Of a DNA stretch of 64,000 nucleotides, positions 52,052 to 61,269 are shown piece by piece; positions within the stretch are counted from its first letter, which is position 1; every line of letters begins with the position of its first letter. The translations under genes were made by a program, and so were the position numbers. This DNA is from an uncultured Brachyspira sp. Lineage in GTDB: Bacteria > Spirochaetota > Brachyspiria > Brachyspirales > Brachyspiraceae. The notes beneath the pieces are model-generated. The model had not been told where the DNA came from, did no database searches, and saw only the letters and a list, made by a program, of their open reading frames with translations. The stretch is from positions 62,001 to 126,000 of the forward strand of contig NZ_CALXYQ010000002.1 of NCBI RefSeq assembly GCF_944393015.1. The letters run 5' to 3'.

Positions 52052-52570
52052 ATGTTTATAAATATTAAAGAAAATATTAATTATGCTGAAGATATATCAA
52101 TAATGATGACAGAAGCATTTAATAGTTGCTATAGCATAGATGATGTAATTGAATTAATTAATAAGTCTTTTATTTCTTTGGGATATATAAAAAATAATAT
52201 ATTGATAGGATATGCAGGACTTTTGGAGATGTACTCAAATATAACATGTGAACTTCATCCTATGATAGTAAAGTACGGATACAGGAATATGGGTATAGGT
52301 TCTAAGTTATTAAAGGAGATTGAAAGAGAGGCTAAATCAAAAAATGTACTTAATATAATGCTTGGTTCAGATGATGAAGATTTTAGAACTAATTTGCATC
52401 AATTTGATTTTAATAATACTGATATATCATATATATTTAATAATATAAAAAATATTAATAATCATCCTCATGAATTTTATCAAAAAAACGGATATAAAAT
52501 TGCAGGCATTTTTCCCGATGCTAATGGTATAGGTAAGCCTGATATTTGGTTGTGGAAACAATTAGTATGA
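52052..52570 (+). CDS. GNAT-family N-acetyltransferase
   Basis: A 172-residue acetyltransferase. The acetyl-CoA loop is YGYRNMGIGSKLLKEIE (about 85-100, RxxGxG/A pattern) and HEFYQKNGYKIAGIFPDANG is the last conserved motif, as in aminoglycoside 6'-acetyltransferase-like enzymes. ATG 52052 follows AAAAAGG at a good distance; TTG 52046 lies too close to it. The substrate may be an amine, possibly an aminoglycoside-like compound, but this is not shown by the sequence. Confidence 0.82.
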   Translation: MFINIKENINYAEDISIMMTEAFNSCYSIDDVIELINKSFISLGYIKNNILIGYAGLLEMYSNITCELHPMIVKYGYRNMGIGSKLLKEIEREAKSKNVLNIMLGSDDEDFRTNLHQFDFNNTDISYIFNNIKNINNHPHEFYQKNGYKIAGIFPDANGIGKPDIWLWKQLV

Positions 52571-52580
52571 AGTATAATAC

Positions 52581-52609
52581 TTGACAATATTTTAATTTAT
52601 AATTATATT
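52581..52609 (+). promoter_or_regulatory. Promoter giving a leaderless endonuclease mRNA
   Basis: TTGACA (52581-52586), a 17-bp spacer and TATATT (52604-52609). Only six bases separate the -10 from the ATG at 52616, so transcription should begin at or near the A of the start codon. No ribosome site is present. Confidence 0.65.
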
Positions 52610-52615
52610 AAAAAA

Positions 52616-53326
52616 ATGCTTAGTGATATTTTTACAGATATACAGAAAAATAAAAAAGAATGGCTTAAAAGCAAAGAGGGTGATGAATTTGAAGACAGAT
52701 TTGAAGCCTCTTTAAAACGTCATGGCTTTAATAGGAGAATGTCTTCTGATAAAGAAATTAAAAATATACTTTCTTCTATAAAAAATGATATTTTAGATAA
52801 AAGCTCTGATAAAGTGATTGATAATGTTTATGCTTTAGAAGATAAGAGTATGGAAAACTGCTTTATATGTCAGCCTTATGGAAGTCAGAATTTTCCAGAT
52901 TTTCTAATATTTACAGCTAAAAAAATTATAGCTATAGAAATAAAATACAGCAGTAATAAATCTTCTAGTCCTATGTGGAATAGTAATTTACCTAAATCAA
53001 ATGCTATTTATATATTTGGCTCTTACGGCAGGGGAGATGTTACTTTCTTTATAGGAGATGATGTTCTTCCTATGAATGAACGTAATGAATTAATAAAATT
53101 CTTTGAAGAGATAAAAAAACTTGAAGATAATTTTAAAAATAAAATGAAAAAAGAAAGCAGGAATAATTTATTTGCATATAAATTTGATAGGGGATTTAAT
53201 GTTTATGTTAGGCGTGCTTATGAGCAGAATAAAACTATAAATGAGAATGCAAAAATAGATTATTTTCTACATGAAGATAGAATAAAATGCGAAAATAATG
53301 TTATAGAGTTTTGTAATAGTTTGTAA
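52616..53326 (+). CDS. Probable type II restriction endonuclease (PD-(D/E)XK)
   Basis: A 236-residue protein without a signal peptide. The nuclease core is clear: Asp95 in PDFLIF and Glu108-x-Lys110 in AIEIK, the PD-x(12)-ExK arrangement of restriction enzymes; Gln/Tyr-rich QPYGSQNFPDF precedes it as in several type II enzymes. It is followed after 16 bp by an N6-adenine methyltransferase. It should cut DNA at an unmethylated site, which is unknown. The start is apparently leaderless, which may keep synthesis low until the methylase is made. Confidence 0.8.
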   Translation: MLSDIFTDIQKNKKEWLKSKEGDEFEDRFEASLKRHGFNRRMSSDKEIKNILSSIKNDILDKSSDKVIDNVYALEDKSMENCFICQPYGSQNFPDFLIFTAKKIIAIEIKYSSNKSSSPMWNSNLPKSNAIYIFGSYGRGDVTFFIGDDVLPMNERNELIKFFEEIKKLEDNFKNKMKKESRNNLFAYKFDRGFNVYVRRAYEQNKTINENAKIDYFLHEDRIKCENNVIEFCNSL

Positions 53327-53342
53327 AGATTAAGAGAGATAT

Positions 53343-54566
53343 ATGCAAGAAGAGTACACGAAAGAAAGTTTTGATTATCTTAAAAATACGGATATAGAAA
53401 AAAGAAAAAGATTAGGGCAGTACTTCACTCCTAAAACTATAAGAGATTTACTATTAAAAGAATTAGTATCTATTTCAGAAAAAAAAGATAATGTAAAAAT
53501 ACTTGATCCTGCATGCGGAAGCGGAGAGTTTCTTTTATCTTGTAATGAATATTTTGAAAGTCCTAAATTATATGGATTTGATATTGATGAGAGTTTAGTT
53601 GCTATATCCAAAAAACTAATAAATAATGCAGATATAAAATGTTTGGATACTTTAAAGCTTGATACTGAAAAATCTATTAAATATGATTATGTTATTGGAA
53701 ATCCTCCATATTTTGAATTCAAACCAGATAAAGAATTAAAGAAAAAGCATAATGATATAATAAGCGGAAGAGTTAACATATTTTCTATATTTATAAAATT
53801 AGGTTTGGAACTTTTAGAAGACGGCGGATATTTGGCTTATGTAGTGCCTCCTTCTATGAATAATGGAGCTTTTTTCAGTAAATTAAGAGAATATATTATG
53901 AACATAAGCAGTGTTGAATATCTTCATATTGTAGACGGTTCTGATAATTTTTATATGGCCAATCAAAAGGTTATGCTATTAATACTCAAAAAAACTAATA
54001 GTCATAAAAATAAAAAATATATATTCTCAAAAAATGATATTACAATATTTACAGAGGATAAAGCATTTTTAAATAAAGCGTATAAAGATACTATAAGCTT
54101 AAAAGAAATAGGCTATGAGGTAAAAACTGGAAGCATTGCTTGGAATAAATATAAAGAAAATCTTACTGATGATAAAAATAATTCTATACCTTTAATATAT
54201 TCATCTAATATAGTTGATGGAAAAATACTTATACCTAATAAAAGAAAACTTCAGTATATAAGAAATATTCCAAAAGAATTTATTATAAAGAATAATGTTA
54301 TAGCTGTTAATAGGGTAACAGGATCTCATAAAAATATAAATATAAAATCAGCAATAGTAAAAGAAAAAGAGTTCGTATGTGAGAATCATGTAAATGTTAT
54401 ATATCCTTTAAGTAATTATAATAAAGATTATAGTTTGGAATATATTTATAATGCCTTAAATGATAAAGATAATATAAAGGTGCTAAGTCTTATAACAGGA
54501 AACACTCAGGTATCAAAGACAGAATTAGAAAGGCTTCTTCCTATAAGGATTATTGATAAGGTATAA
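53343..54566 (+). CDS. N6-adenine DNA methyltransferase (type II, gamma class)
   Basis: A 407-residue methyltransferase that protects host DNA. RLGQYFTP (24-30) is motif X, DPACGSGEF (55-63) motif I for AdoMet, and NPPYF (120-124) the catalytic motif IV; their order (X-I-IV then target-recognition domain) is the gamma, M.TaqI-like class. Residues ~250-400 should read the target. GAGAG precedes the ATG. A DUF285 gene starts six bases after the stop. Confidence 0.92.
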   Translation: MQEEYTKESFDYLKNTDIEKRKRLGQYFTPKTIRDLLLKELVSISEKKDNVKILDPACGSGEFLLSCNEYFESPKLYGFDIDESLVAISKKLINNADIKCLDTLKLDTEKSIKYDYVIGNPPYFEFKPDKELKKKHNDIISGRVNIFSIFIKLGLELLEDGGYLAYVVPPSMNNGAFFSKLREYIMNISSVEYLHIVDGSDNFYMANQKVMLLILKKTNSHKNKKYIFSKNDITIFTEDKAFLNKAYKDTISLKEIGYEVKTGSIAWNKYKENLTDDKNNSIPLIYSSNIVDGKILIPNKRKLQYIRNIPKEFIIKNNVIAVNRVTGSHKNINIKSAIVKEKEFVCENHVNVIYPLSNYNKDYSLEYIYNALNDKDNIKVLSLITGNTQVSKTELERLLPIRIIDKV

Positions 54567-54571
54567 ATCTA

Positions 54572-55132
54572 ATGAAATACAAGCCTAAATATAAATTCGG
54601 ATTATTGGATTATATTAAAGATGAAAATATAAATCTTTCTGATATAGATACAAGCGATATAATTGATATGTCATATTTATTCGAAGATAGTAAAAGAAAG
54701 AATTTTGACGGCATAGAAACTTGGAATGTATCTAATGTAACTGATATGAAATGCATGTTTAAAAATGCTGAATATTTCAATGCTGAATTAAATAAATGGA
54801 ATGTGTCTAAAGTTCTTGATATGAGTGAGATGTTTAGTAATACAAAATATTTTAACTGTGATTTAACTTCTTGGAATATTTATAATCTTAAATACTTTGA
54901 AGATATTTTTGAAAATTCTGATTCTTTCAAACATACAAAAAGTGTTTTAAAATTTTATAATAAATGTAAGAGCAGAAATTATAAAAAGAAACTTCAGTTA
55001 ATGTTAGAAACTCTTGATATAAAAGAGCTTTACACGGAATTAAAAAATGATAAGGCCAATTACAAGAAAAATAAAGATTTTATAAAAAAGCTTGAAAATG
55101 TTTATTATGATGATATTAAAGATTTAATTTAG
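54572..55132 (+). CDS. DUF285/BspA-type leucine-rich repeat protein
   Basis: A 186-residue protein. Residues ~28-110 contain three to four DUF285 repeats with the signature MSYLFED, WNVSNVTDMKCMFKN, WNVSKVLDMSEMFSN, LTSWNIYNLKYFEDIF. Such repeats occur in mycoplasma and Brachyspira surface or interaction proteins. It has no signal peptide, so it is probably cytoplasmic. It follows the methyltransferase gene by six bases and is likely co-transcribed with it. Whether it affects restriction is unknown. Confidence 0.82.
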   Translation: MKYKPKYKFGLLDYIKDENINLSDIDTSDIIDMSYLFEDSKRKNFDGIETWNVSNVTDMKCMFKNAEYFNAELNKWNVSKVLDMSEMFSNTKYFNCDLTSWNIYNLKYFEDIFENSDSFKHTKSVLKFYNKCKSRNYKKKLQLMLETLDIKELYTELKNDKANYKKNKDFIKKLENVYYDDIKDLI

Positions 55133-55178
55133 CCAAATTATTTTAAAATTAAAATATTTATTGTCAAACAAAATATAA

Positions 55179-56459
55179 TTAATTTATATATTCAAGTCCT
55201 AATAATTTTTTTATTTCTTTATTGTTCATTTTCTTTGCTATATCTATTGCTTTACTGTCTACTGCAGCATTATTTCTTATAAGTTTTCTGCATATCTCTA
55301 AATTATTATTTTCTACCGCTATAGCTAATGGACTGTATCCTTTACTATCTTTTATATCAACATCAGCACCATTTAATAATAGAGTATCAGTTATAGCTAT
55401 ATTATTATTTTTTACTGCTGTATGTATTGGAGCGGATCCATTATATATATTATTTAATTCTGATTTAGAATTTATTAAAATATTAGATATTTCTGTATCA
55501 TTATTAATTACAGCTATATTTAAAGCTAATTGATTTTTATCATTTAATATATTTACGTTAGCATTATTTTTTATCAAAGCATTTATAACTTCTATATATT
55601 CCTTTTTTGATTTATGAGCATTCATCACAGCTAAATGCAAAGCAGTATTTCCGTTTTTATCTTTTATATTAGGATTTGCTTTTTTAGATAATAGTAAATT
55701 AACACTTTCAATTAATCTGTCAGAATTATTTTCTATTATATAGTGTAATGATGTTTTGAAATTTGCATTTGTATTGTCTATATCAGCACCTAATTTTATA
55801 AGTTCATCTGCAGCCTCTACAGAACCATGTCCTACAGCATAATGAAGCATAGTATTAGTATCTTTAGTATCAACATCTATTCCTAAATTTTTTACTAAAT
55901 AGTTTATGTTTTCTACATTATTTCCAATGCTTGCAGATTTTATTAATGATACAACATCTTCACTATTCATAAGCAAGTATATATTTTTATTGAGATAAAG
56001 TTCTAATATCTGAGGATTAGCATATTCTGAAGCTAGAAACTCGCTTCTTGGTTTTTCTTTCATTTGGAAATTAATATTAGCACCTGAATCTATCAATAAT
56101 TTCACACTTTCAAAGTTTTTATTTATAGTTGCAATATCCATAGCTGAATAGTATGAGCCATCTATATATTGATTGTTATTTGTTATTTTAGTATTATTAT
56201 CTAAAAGTATATTCAAATCTGTATACGGTGAGTTTTTAAGTACATTTATAGCAACTGTCTGATTATTTTCTGCAGCTATATGTATAAGAGAATATCCTCT
56301 TTCATCTTTAATATTTGGATTTACATTTTGTGATAATAGAGTTTGTATTGTTCTAATATCTCCTGTTTTTACAGCATTAATCATTTTATTTTCATTTTCT
56401 GTCAATGCATATAGAGTAATAATATTTATAAATAATGTTATTATTATGAGTTTTTTCAT
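55179..56459 (-). CDS. Exported ankyrin-repeat protein
   Basis: A 426-residue protein with a signal peptide (KKLIIITLFINIITLYA). From residue 25 to the end it is a solenoid of about twelve ankyrin repeats (DERGYSLIHIAAENNQ, KNGNTALHLAVMNAH, SKGYSPLAIAVENNN). It probably serves protein-protein binding in the periplasm. Brachyspira genomes carry many ankyrin genes. No ribosome site problem and no enzyme motif. Single gene. Confidence 0.9.
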   Translation of the reverse strand: MKKLIIITLFINIITLYALTENENKMINAVKTGDIRTIQTLLSQNVNPNIKDERGYSLIHIAAENNQTVAINVLKNSPYTDLNILLDNNTKITNNNQYIDGSYYSAMDIATINKNFESVKLLIDSGANINFQMKEKPRSEFLASEYANPQILELYLNKNIYLLMNSEDVVSLIKSASIGNNVENINYLVKNLGIDVDTKDTNTMLHYAVGHGSVEAADELIKLGADIDNTNANFKTSLHYIIENNSDRLIESVNLLLSKKANPNIKDKNGNTALHLAVMNAHKSKKEYIEVINALIKNNANVNILNDKNQLALNIAVINNDTEISNILINSKSELNNIYNGSAPIHTAVKNNNIAITDTLLLNGADVDIKDSKGYSPLAIAVENNNLEICRKLIRNNAAVDSKAIDIAKKMNNKEIKKLLGLEYIN

Positions 56460-56638
56460 ATTATTTCCATTTTGTTATTAAGTTAATATTATGTATACTA
56501 ATACATTATAATCATCGTTTTTATATTAATTTTTATTATAACTTTTTTGTTATTAAAATATTATATAAATATAAGAATAAAATATTGAAAAATAGAAAAA
56601 TATAGTATATACTTATGATAATATTTGGAGGTTTTTAA

Positions 56639-57211
56639 ATGGCCAGCATAGAAAGAGATAAAGCTGTTGAATTATTCAAAAAATATAATGATGAGCATTC
56701 ATTATTTAAGCATGCATTATCCGTGGAAGCAGTGATGAGATATTTTGCCAAGAAAAACGGCGAAGATGAAGACGAATGGGGTATGGTAGGACTTTTGCAT
56801 GATATGGATTATGAAAAATATCCTGATGAGCATTGTATTAAAGTGAAAGAAATACTTGAGGCAGAAGGACTTCCTGACAGTTTTATAAGAGCCATTCAAA
56901 GTCATGGTTATGGACTATGTACAGATATTGAACCTTTAAGCGATATGGAAAAAACTCTATATGCGGTTGATGAACTTTCAGGTTTTATTACAGCATGTGC
57001 TTTGGTTAGACCTTCAAAGAGTTTAGATGATATGGAAGTAAAATCTGTTAAGAAGAAACTTAAAGATAAAGCATTTGCAGCCAAAGTTGACAGAACAGTT
57101 ATAAATAAAGGTGCTGAAATGTTGGGAATCAATATAGATGAACTTATAAAAGAAACTATAGAAGCTCTTATTCCTGTACAAGAGAGTATAGGGCTTAAGA
57201 AAATTTCCTAA
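56639..57211 (+). CDS. HD-domain hydrolase
   Basis: A 190-residue metal-dependent phosphohydrolase. The HD signature is in GLLHDMDYEKYPDEH (His-Asp), with H in HSLFKHALSVEAVM and a further His in AIQSHGYG. This is the HDIG/YfbR-like single-domain type found widely as uncharacterised protein. GGAGG precedes the ATG. First gene of a four-gene run with pncA, ogt and a GNAT gene. Confidence 0.88.
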   Translation: MASIERDKAVELFKKYNDEHSLFKHALSVEAVMRYFAKKNGEDEDEWGMVGLLHDMDYEKYPDEHCIKVKEILEAEGLPDSFIRAIQSHGYGLCTDIEPLSDMEKTLYAVDELSGFITACALVRPSKSLDDMEVKSVKKKLKDKAFAAKVDRTVINKGAEMLGINIDELIKETIEALIPVQESIGLKKIS

Positions 57212-57226
57212 ATACGGACTTGGGTT

Positions 57227-57868
57227 ATGAGTAAAATAAAGATACTTACAATAGTAGATATGCAAAATGATTATATGGAAGGCGGCCCTATGGCTGTTAA
57301 AGGTGCTACCAAATTAGTACCTGTTATAAATGATCTTATAAAAAATGGGGAATATGATGCAATAATTGCAACTCAGGATTGGCATCCTTCCAATCATATA
57401 TCTTTTGCTTCAACTCATGAAAAAGAGCCTTTTTCAAAAATAAAAGTTATAGATCAGGATACGGGCGATGAAGAGATTCTTACTTTATGGCCTCGTCATT
57501 GTGTTGCAAGAACTTATGGTTCAGCTATAGTTGATGGACTTAGAAAGAAAAGAGATTATATATATGTTCAAAAGGGAGTTGATCCTGATGATGAGGGAAA
57601 CTCAGGATTTTCTTATATGCATAAAGAGTTTATAGATGCTGCTAGAGAAAATAAAGAAACTTTAGTTCTTGATTTTGTTGGTGTTGCTCTTGATTACTGC
57701 GTGTTTTTTACAGCAAGAGATACTGCTGAATATGTTGCTTCTATAGATGCTGAATATTTAGTAAGTGTGAATGTTCTTGAATATGCTTCTGCGGCAGTTA
57801 ATCCTGAATCTATTGAGGGGTTATATACTTCTTGTCCTCTTATCAATCTTAAAAAGGTTAGATTGTGA
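57227..57868 (+). CDS. pncA: Nicotinamidase (isochorismatase-like fold)
   Basis: A 213-residue enzyme that converts nicotinamide to nicotinate for NAD salvage. The triad is visible: Asp10 in VDMQNDY, Lys in YVQKGVDPD, and the nucleophile Cys in VGVALDYCVFFTA. Metal ligands are in ATQDWHPSNHISF, and LWPRHCVART is the conserved third motif. The nicotinamidase branch is supported by this combination. The ogt start overlaps its stop. Confidence 0.9.
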   Translation: MSKIKILTIVDMQNDYMEGGPMAVKGATKLVPVINDLIKNGEYDAIIATQDWHPSNHISFASTHEKEPFSKIKVIDQDTGDEEILTLWPRHCVARTYGSAIVDGLRKKRDYIYVQKGVDPDDEGNSGFSYMHKEFIDAARENKETLVLDFVGVALDYCVFFTARDTAEYVASIDAEYLVSVNVLEYASAAVNPESIEGLYTSCPLINLKKVRL

Positions 57869-58401
57869 AAATTATTAGGCTTGAAAAAAAAAGTAATTTT
57901 AATAAAGCCTATATTTATAAAAGCCCTATTGGTGATTTAATACTAAAAGCAGATGAAACTTTTCAATATATTACATCATTAGAATTTAATTTAAAAAACA
58001 TTAAAATATCGTCAGATAATGAAGAACCTTCTATAATAAAGCAAGCGAAAAAAGAATTAGAAGATTATTTTTCAAATAGTTTAAAAAAATTTTCTATTCC
58101 TTTAGCTGTATATGGTACAGATTTTCAATATAATGTCTGGATGGAAACTTCAAAAATACCTTTTGGAAAAGTTGTTACCTATTCTGATATAGCAAAAAAT
58201 ATTTCAGATAAAAAAGGAAGCATATCAAGAGCAGTAGGCACAGCAGAAGGGAAAAACAAAATAGCTATTATAATACCTTGTCATAGGGTTGTAGGAGTAA
58301 ATAAAAAGTTAACAGGTTATGCAGGCGGACTTGATAAAAAAGAATATTTACTAAAACATGAAGGTTTTGATATAGTTAATTCTAAAATTATAATGAAGTA
58401 G
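57865..58401 (+). CDS. ogt: Methylated-DNA-protein-cysteine methyltransferase
   Basis: A 178-residue suicide repair enzyme that removes alkyl groups from O6-guanine. The active Cys lies in IIPCHRVVG; the DNA-binding helix includes YSDIAKNISDKKGSISRAVG and the Asn hinge region is AEGKNK. Starts with GTG, overlapping the nicotinamidase stop by four bases. The N-terminal domain is the short Ogt/MGT type. Confidence 0.93.
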   Translation: MKIIRLEKKSNFNKAYIYKSPIGDLILKADETFQYITSLEFNLKNIKISSDNEEPSIIKQAKKELEDYFSNSLKKFSIPLAVYGTDFQYNVWMETSKIPFGKVVTYSDIAKNISDKKGSISRAVGTAEGKNKIAIIIPCHRVVGVNKKLTGYAGGLDKKEYLLKHEGFDIVNSKIIMK

Positions 58402-58411
58402 GTTATCTTAT

Positions 58412-58966
58412 ATGGTTAAAAAAACTTATAAAACAAATAGGCTTTTTTTAGTTCAGCCGAATGTCAATATGGCTTCTGAGATAGTTGATTTTTATAGGAG
58501 AAATAGAGATTTTTTTAAAGATTTTGATCCTAAAAGGCCTGATGTATTTTATAAGGTTAATACTCATAAAGATATTATTAAAAGAGAAATTGAAGAAATA
58601 AAATTAGAAAGAATGCTGAAATTTTGGATATATAAAATAGAAGATAAAAGAAAGATCATAGGAATGATTAATTTCAGTAATATTTATAAAGGTGTTTTTT
58701 TATCAACTACAGTTGGCTATAAATTAGATGAATTTGAACAACATAAAGGTTATATGACAGAAGCACTTAAAGCAGCTATTATAATAGTATTTAAAGAACT
58801 TAAACTACATAGGGTAGAAGCAAATATAATGCCTCATAATAAACCTTCTTTGGAATTGGCTAAAAGACTTGGCTTTGAATATGAGGGACTTGCCAAAAAG
58901 TATTTAAAAATTAATGGAAAATGGGAAGATCATGTTCATATGACAATAATAAATGATGAATTGTGA
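58412..58966 (+). CDS. RimJ/RimL-type GNAT acetyltransferase
   Basis: A 184-residue acetyltransferase. The acetyl-CoA loop region is EFEQHKGYMTEALKAAI and the end LELAKRLGFEYEGLAKKYLKINGKWEDHVHM is typical of ribosomal-protein N-terminal acetyltransferases (RimJ/RimL). It starts 11 bp after ogt and probably ends this operon. The target protein is unknown. Confidence 0.9.
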   Translation: MVKKTYKTNRLFLVQPNVNMASEIVDFYRRNRDFFKDFDPKRPDVFYKVNTHKDIIKREIEEIKLERMLKFWIYKIEDKRKIIGMINFSNIYKGVFLSTTVGYKLDEFEQHKGYMTEALKAAIIIVFKELKLHRVEANIMPHNKPSLELAKRLGFEYEGLAKKYLKINGKWEDHVHMTIINDEL

Positions 58967-59028
58967 TTTATAGATATTTTTTATTTTTTCTTATATAATT
59001 ATATAATTCACTTATTTTTGAGGATAAT

Positions 59029-60330
59029 ATGTCAAAATTAATCATTAAAAATTTAGGCCCAATAACAGATTTTGAAATGGATATAAAAGATTTTAATTTG
59101 ATTATTGGAGAGCAGGCAGTAGGAAAAAGTACGATTTGTAAATGTATATATTTTTTCAGAACTTTAAAAGACGATGTTACCTCTTTTATTGTTTCTCTAT
59201 TATTAAATGACAAAGAGAATAATATATCATCAAAAGAACGGTTAATAACAAAATTAGATATTAAAGCAAAAGATTTGTTTATAAAAATATTTGGAGATTT
59301 AGAATATACCGATTTATTTATTTTTTATAAATACAAAGAATCTATTGACATGAAAATAGAATATGATGAAGATAAAAAATTGATTATATCTTATAGTAAA
59401 AATATATTAGATATGATATATCTTTTTTATACTAGAATAAAAAAGATTATGTATATGAAAAAGGATATGCTAGATTTTAATTTTCTTACAACAATTATAT
59501 CTGGTTTATTAAATGAAAATATATTTGATGATGAATATAAAACTTATTATATACCTGCTGCAAGAAGCTCATTATCTTTTATTAATAATCAGAAAACTAA
59601 ACTTAATTACGAAGCTATTGATTTAGTTAATTTGAAATTTATACAATTTATAGAAAATATACAGTATATATTTAGTGATGGAATAAAAGGACTTAATAAT
59701 AAAATAGAAAATAAAAAAATGAGGCATGATATAATACAATTATCTAAAAAAATTATTAATCTTATGAAAGGTGAATATTTTTCTGATAATGGAATTGAAT
59801 ATATATTATTGAATTCTGAAAAAAAAGAGAAAATACCTGTTAATTATATATCTTCAGGACATCAAGAAATACTATGGCTTTTGAATATTTTATATTATCT
59901 TATCATAAGAAATGAAAAGGCTTTTGTCATTATAGAAGAACCTGAAGCACATTTATATCCTAAAATGCAGAAAGAAATTGTAGATTTTATAGTAAATTTT
60001 ATGAATATCACAGGAAGTACAGTTTTTATAACAACTCATAGTCCTTATATATTAACGAGTACTAATAATTTATTATATGCCGGCAAAATAAGAAAAGAAA
60101 AAAATAATGATGATGTTAATAAAAAGATTGATAAATTATTTGGTAAATATGGTATTATTGATACTGATAAAATAAATGCATTTAAACTATATCTTAAAGA
60201 TTATAAAACATCATATTCAAATTTGATAAATGAAAACAGCGGAGAAATCATGACTGAATTAATAGATGAAATTTCTGATTATATAAATGAAACTTATACT
60301 AAATTAATTGATATAGAAGAAAATTTATGA
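59029..60330 (+). CDS. ABC-type (AAA_15/OLD-like) ATPase
   Basis: A 433-residue ATPase. LIIKNLGPI begins the domain; Walker A is GEQAVGKST (27-35). The second half has the signature NYISSGHQEILWLLN, Walker B with glutamates FVIIEEPEAHLYP, and switch ITTHSPY. The middle (100-250) is a helical insertion. OLD-like ATPases of this build are common in phage-defence pairs. GAGGAT precedes the ATG. Its stop overlaps the next ATG by four bases. No TOPRIM domain is seen. Confidence 0.85.
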   Translation: MSKLIIKNLGPITDFEMDIKDFNLIIGEQAVGKSTICKCIYFFRTLKDDVTSFIVSLLLNDKENNISSKERLITKLDIKAKDLFIKIFGDLEYTDLFIFYKYKESIDMKIEYDEDKKLIISYSKNILDMIYLFYTRIKKIMYMKKDMLDFNFLTTIISGLLNENIFDDEYKTYYIPAARSSLSFINNQKTKLNYEAIDLVNLKFIQFIENIQYIFSDGIKGLNNKIENKKMRHDIIQLSKKIINLMKGEYFSDNGIEYILLNSEKKEKIPVNYISSGHQEILWLLNILYYLIIRNEKAFVIIEEPEAHLYPKMQKEIVDFIVNFMNITGSTVFITTHSPYILTSTNNLLYAGKIRKEKNNDDVNKKIDKLFGKYGIIDTDKINAFKLYLKDYKTSYSNLINENSGEIMTELIDEISDYINETYTKLIDIEENL

Positions 60331-60854
60331 TTAATAATAATTTTATAAAACAATTAAAAAAAGATGAAACTATAACTTTATCTGATTCTCAAACTAAAGT
60401 TTTTATATACGCTTTAGATGATATTGATATTATTAAAGTTGATAAAGGTATACTTCCTGATAATATACAAAAGTGTGATTATTTAGCATATAGAAAACAA
60501 GATAAAACTTGCTTTATAGAACTTAAGGGGAAGAAAATTTATGAAGCTTATAAGCAAATAATATCATCAATTAATTATATATTTAATGATAAAGATTTAT
60601 CTTTTTTAATTAATGATGTTAAAACATTATATGCCTATATAGTAAGTAAAGAAAAAAATAAAATACCTAAAGGAAGCGACAGCAAAGAAAGGGAATTGGC
60701 AAATATTTTATATAGAAAGTCTAAAGAAAAATCAAAAATAAATAATGCAGTTAATTTAGTTAAATATGTAAGAACTGTGTCTAATAATGATAAAAGAGAA
60801 TCATCAGATGAAAACAATTTAATTTGCAGTTCAAAAAATCCTTTGAAACTCTAG
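60327..60854 (+). CDS. Predicted PD-(D/E)XK-like partner of the ATPase
   Basis: A 175-residue protein of no family I can name. A nuclease-like site is visible: Asp51 (CDYLAYR), Glu65-x-Lys67 (FIELKG) and Gln77 (AYKQI), the D-x(n)-ExK-Q layout of many restriction and defence nucleases. The C-terminal third is charged and helical. The 4-bp overlap with the ATPase gene suggests a two-protein complex. Function is inferred only from motif and context. Confidence 0.6.
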   Translation: MINNNFIKQLKKDETITLSDSQTKVFIYALDDIDIIKVDKGILPDNIQKCDYLAYRKQDKTCFIELKGKKIYEAYKQIISSINYIFNDKDLSFLINDVKTLYAYIVSKEKNKIPKGSDSKERELANILYRKSKEKSKINNAVNLVKYVRTVSNNDKRESSDENNLICSSKNPLKL

Positions 60855-60978
60855 AATTATGTTTATTAATTTCTATAAATTCACATAAAAATATATAAAA
60901 TTATATACTTACAATCTTTACAAATTAAATATTATCTGTATAATATACGGCGAAAAATAAATTATAAGAGGTGTATAA

Positions 60979-61269
60979 ATGTCTGTAAAATGTGTTTGGT
61001 GCGGAAAAAATGTAGAGGAAATACAAGGGCAGGCTACTATGGATACATGCGATGAATGCGAGGATTTTTTTGAAGAGCATATTGATGATATAGCAGAATC
61101 TTTAAATGAGCTTCTTAAAAAAAATGAATCTTCATCATCTAAACCCACAGAAAAAAAGGCTTGGGTTAGCTATTCTCTTATAACAGCAATTCATATGCTT
61201 AGTTCCAAACCTTATATAGAATTTAAAGACTCTAAATATAAAGATTTAATTTCAGGTGATAAAAAATGA
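60979..61269 (+). CDS. Small CxxC zinc-ribbon-like protein
   Basis: A 96-residue protein. CVWCGKN (5-11) and CDECEDFFEEH give two CxxC pairs that could bind one zinc. The rest is helical and acidic, followed by a KKAWVSYSLITAIHML segment. No signal peptide. GAGGTG lies before the ATG. Its stop overlaps the next ATG by four bases. Confidence 0.7.
   Translation: MSVKCVWCGKNVEEIQGQATMDTCDECEDFFEEHIDDIAESLNELLKKNESSSSKPTEKKAWVSYSLITAIHMLSSKPYIEFKDSKYKDLISGDKK

Noticed and set aside
59029-60854. PARIS (AriA/AriB) or RloA/RloB system
   Set aside because: The second protein is 175 residues with an ExK site; neither DUF4435 nor RloB TOPRIM-like motifs are visible.
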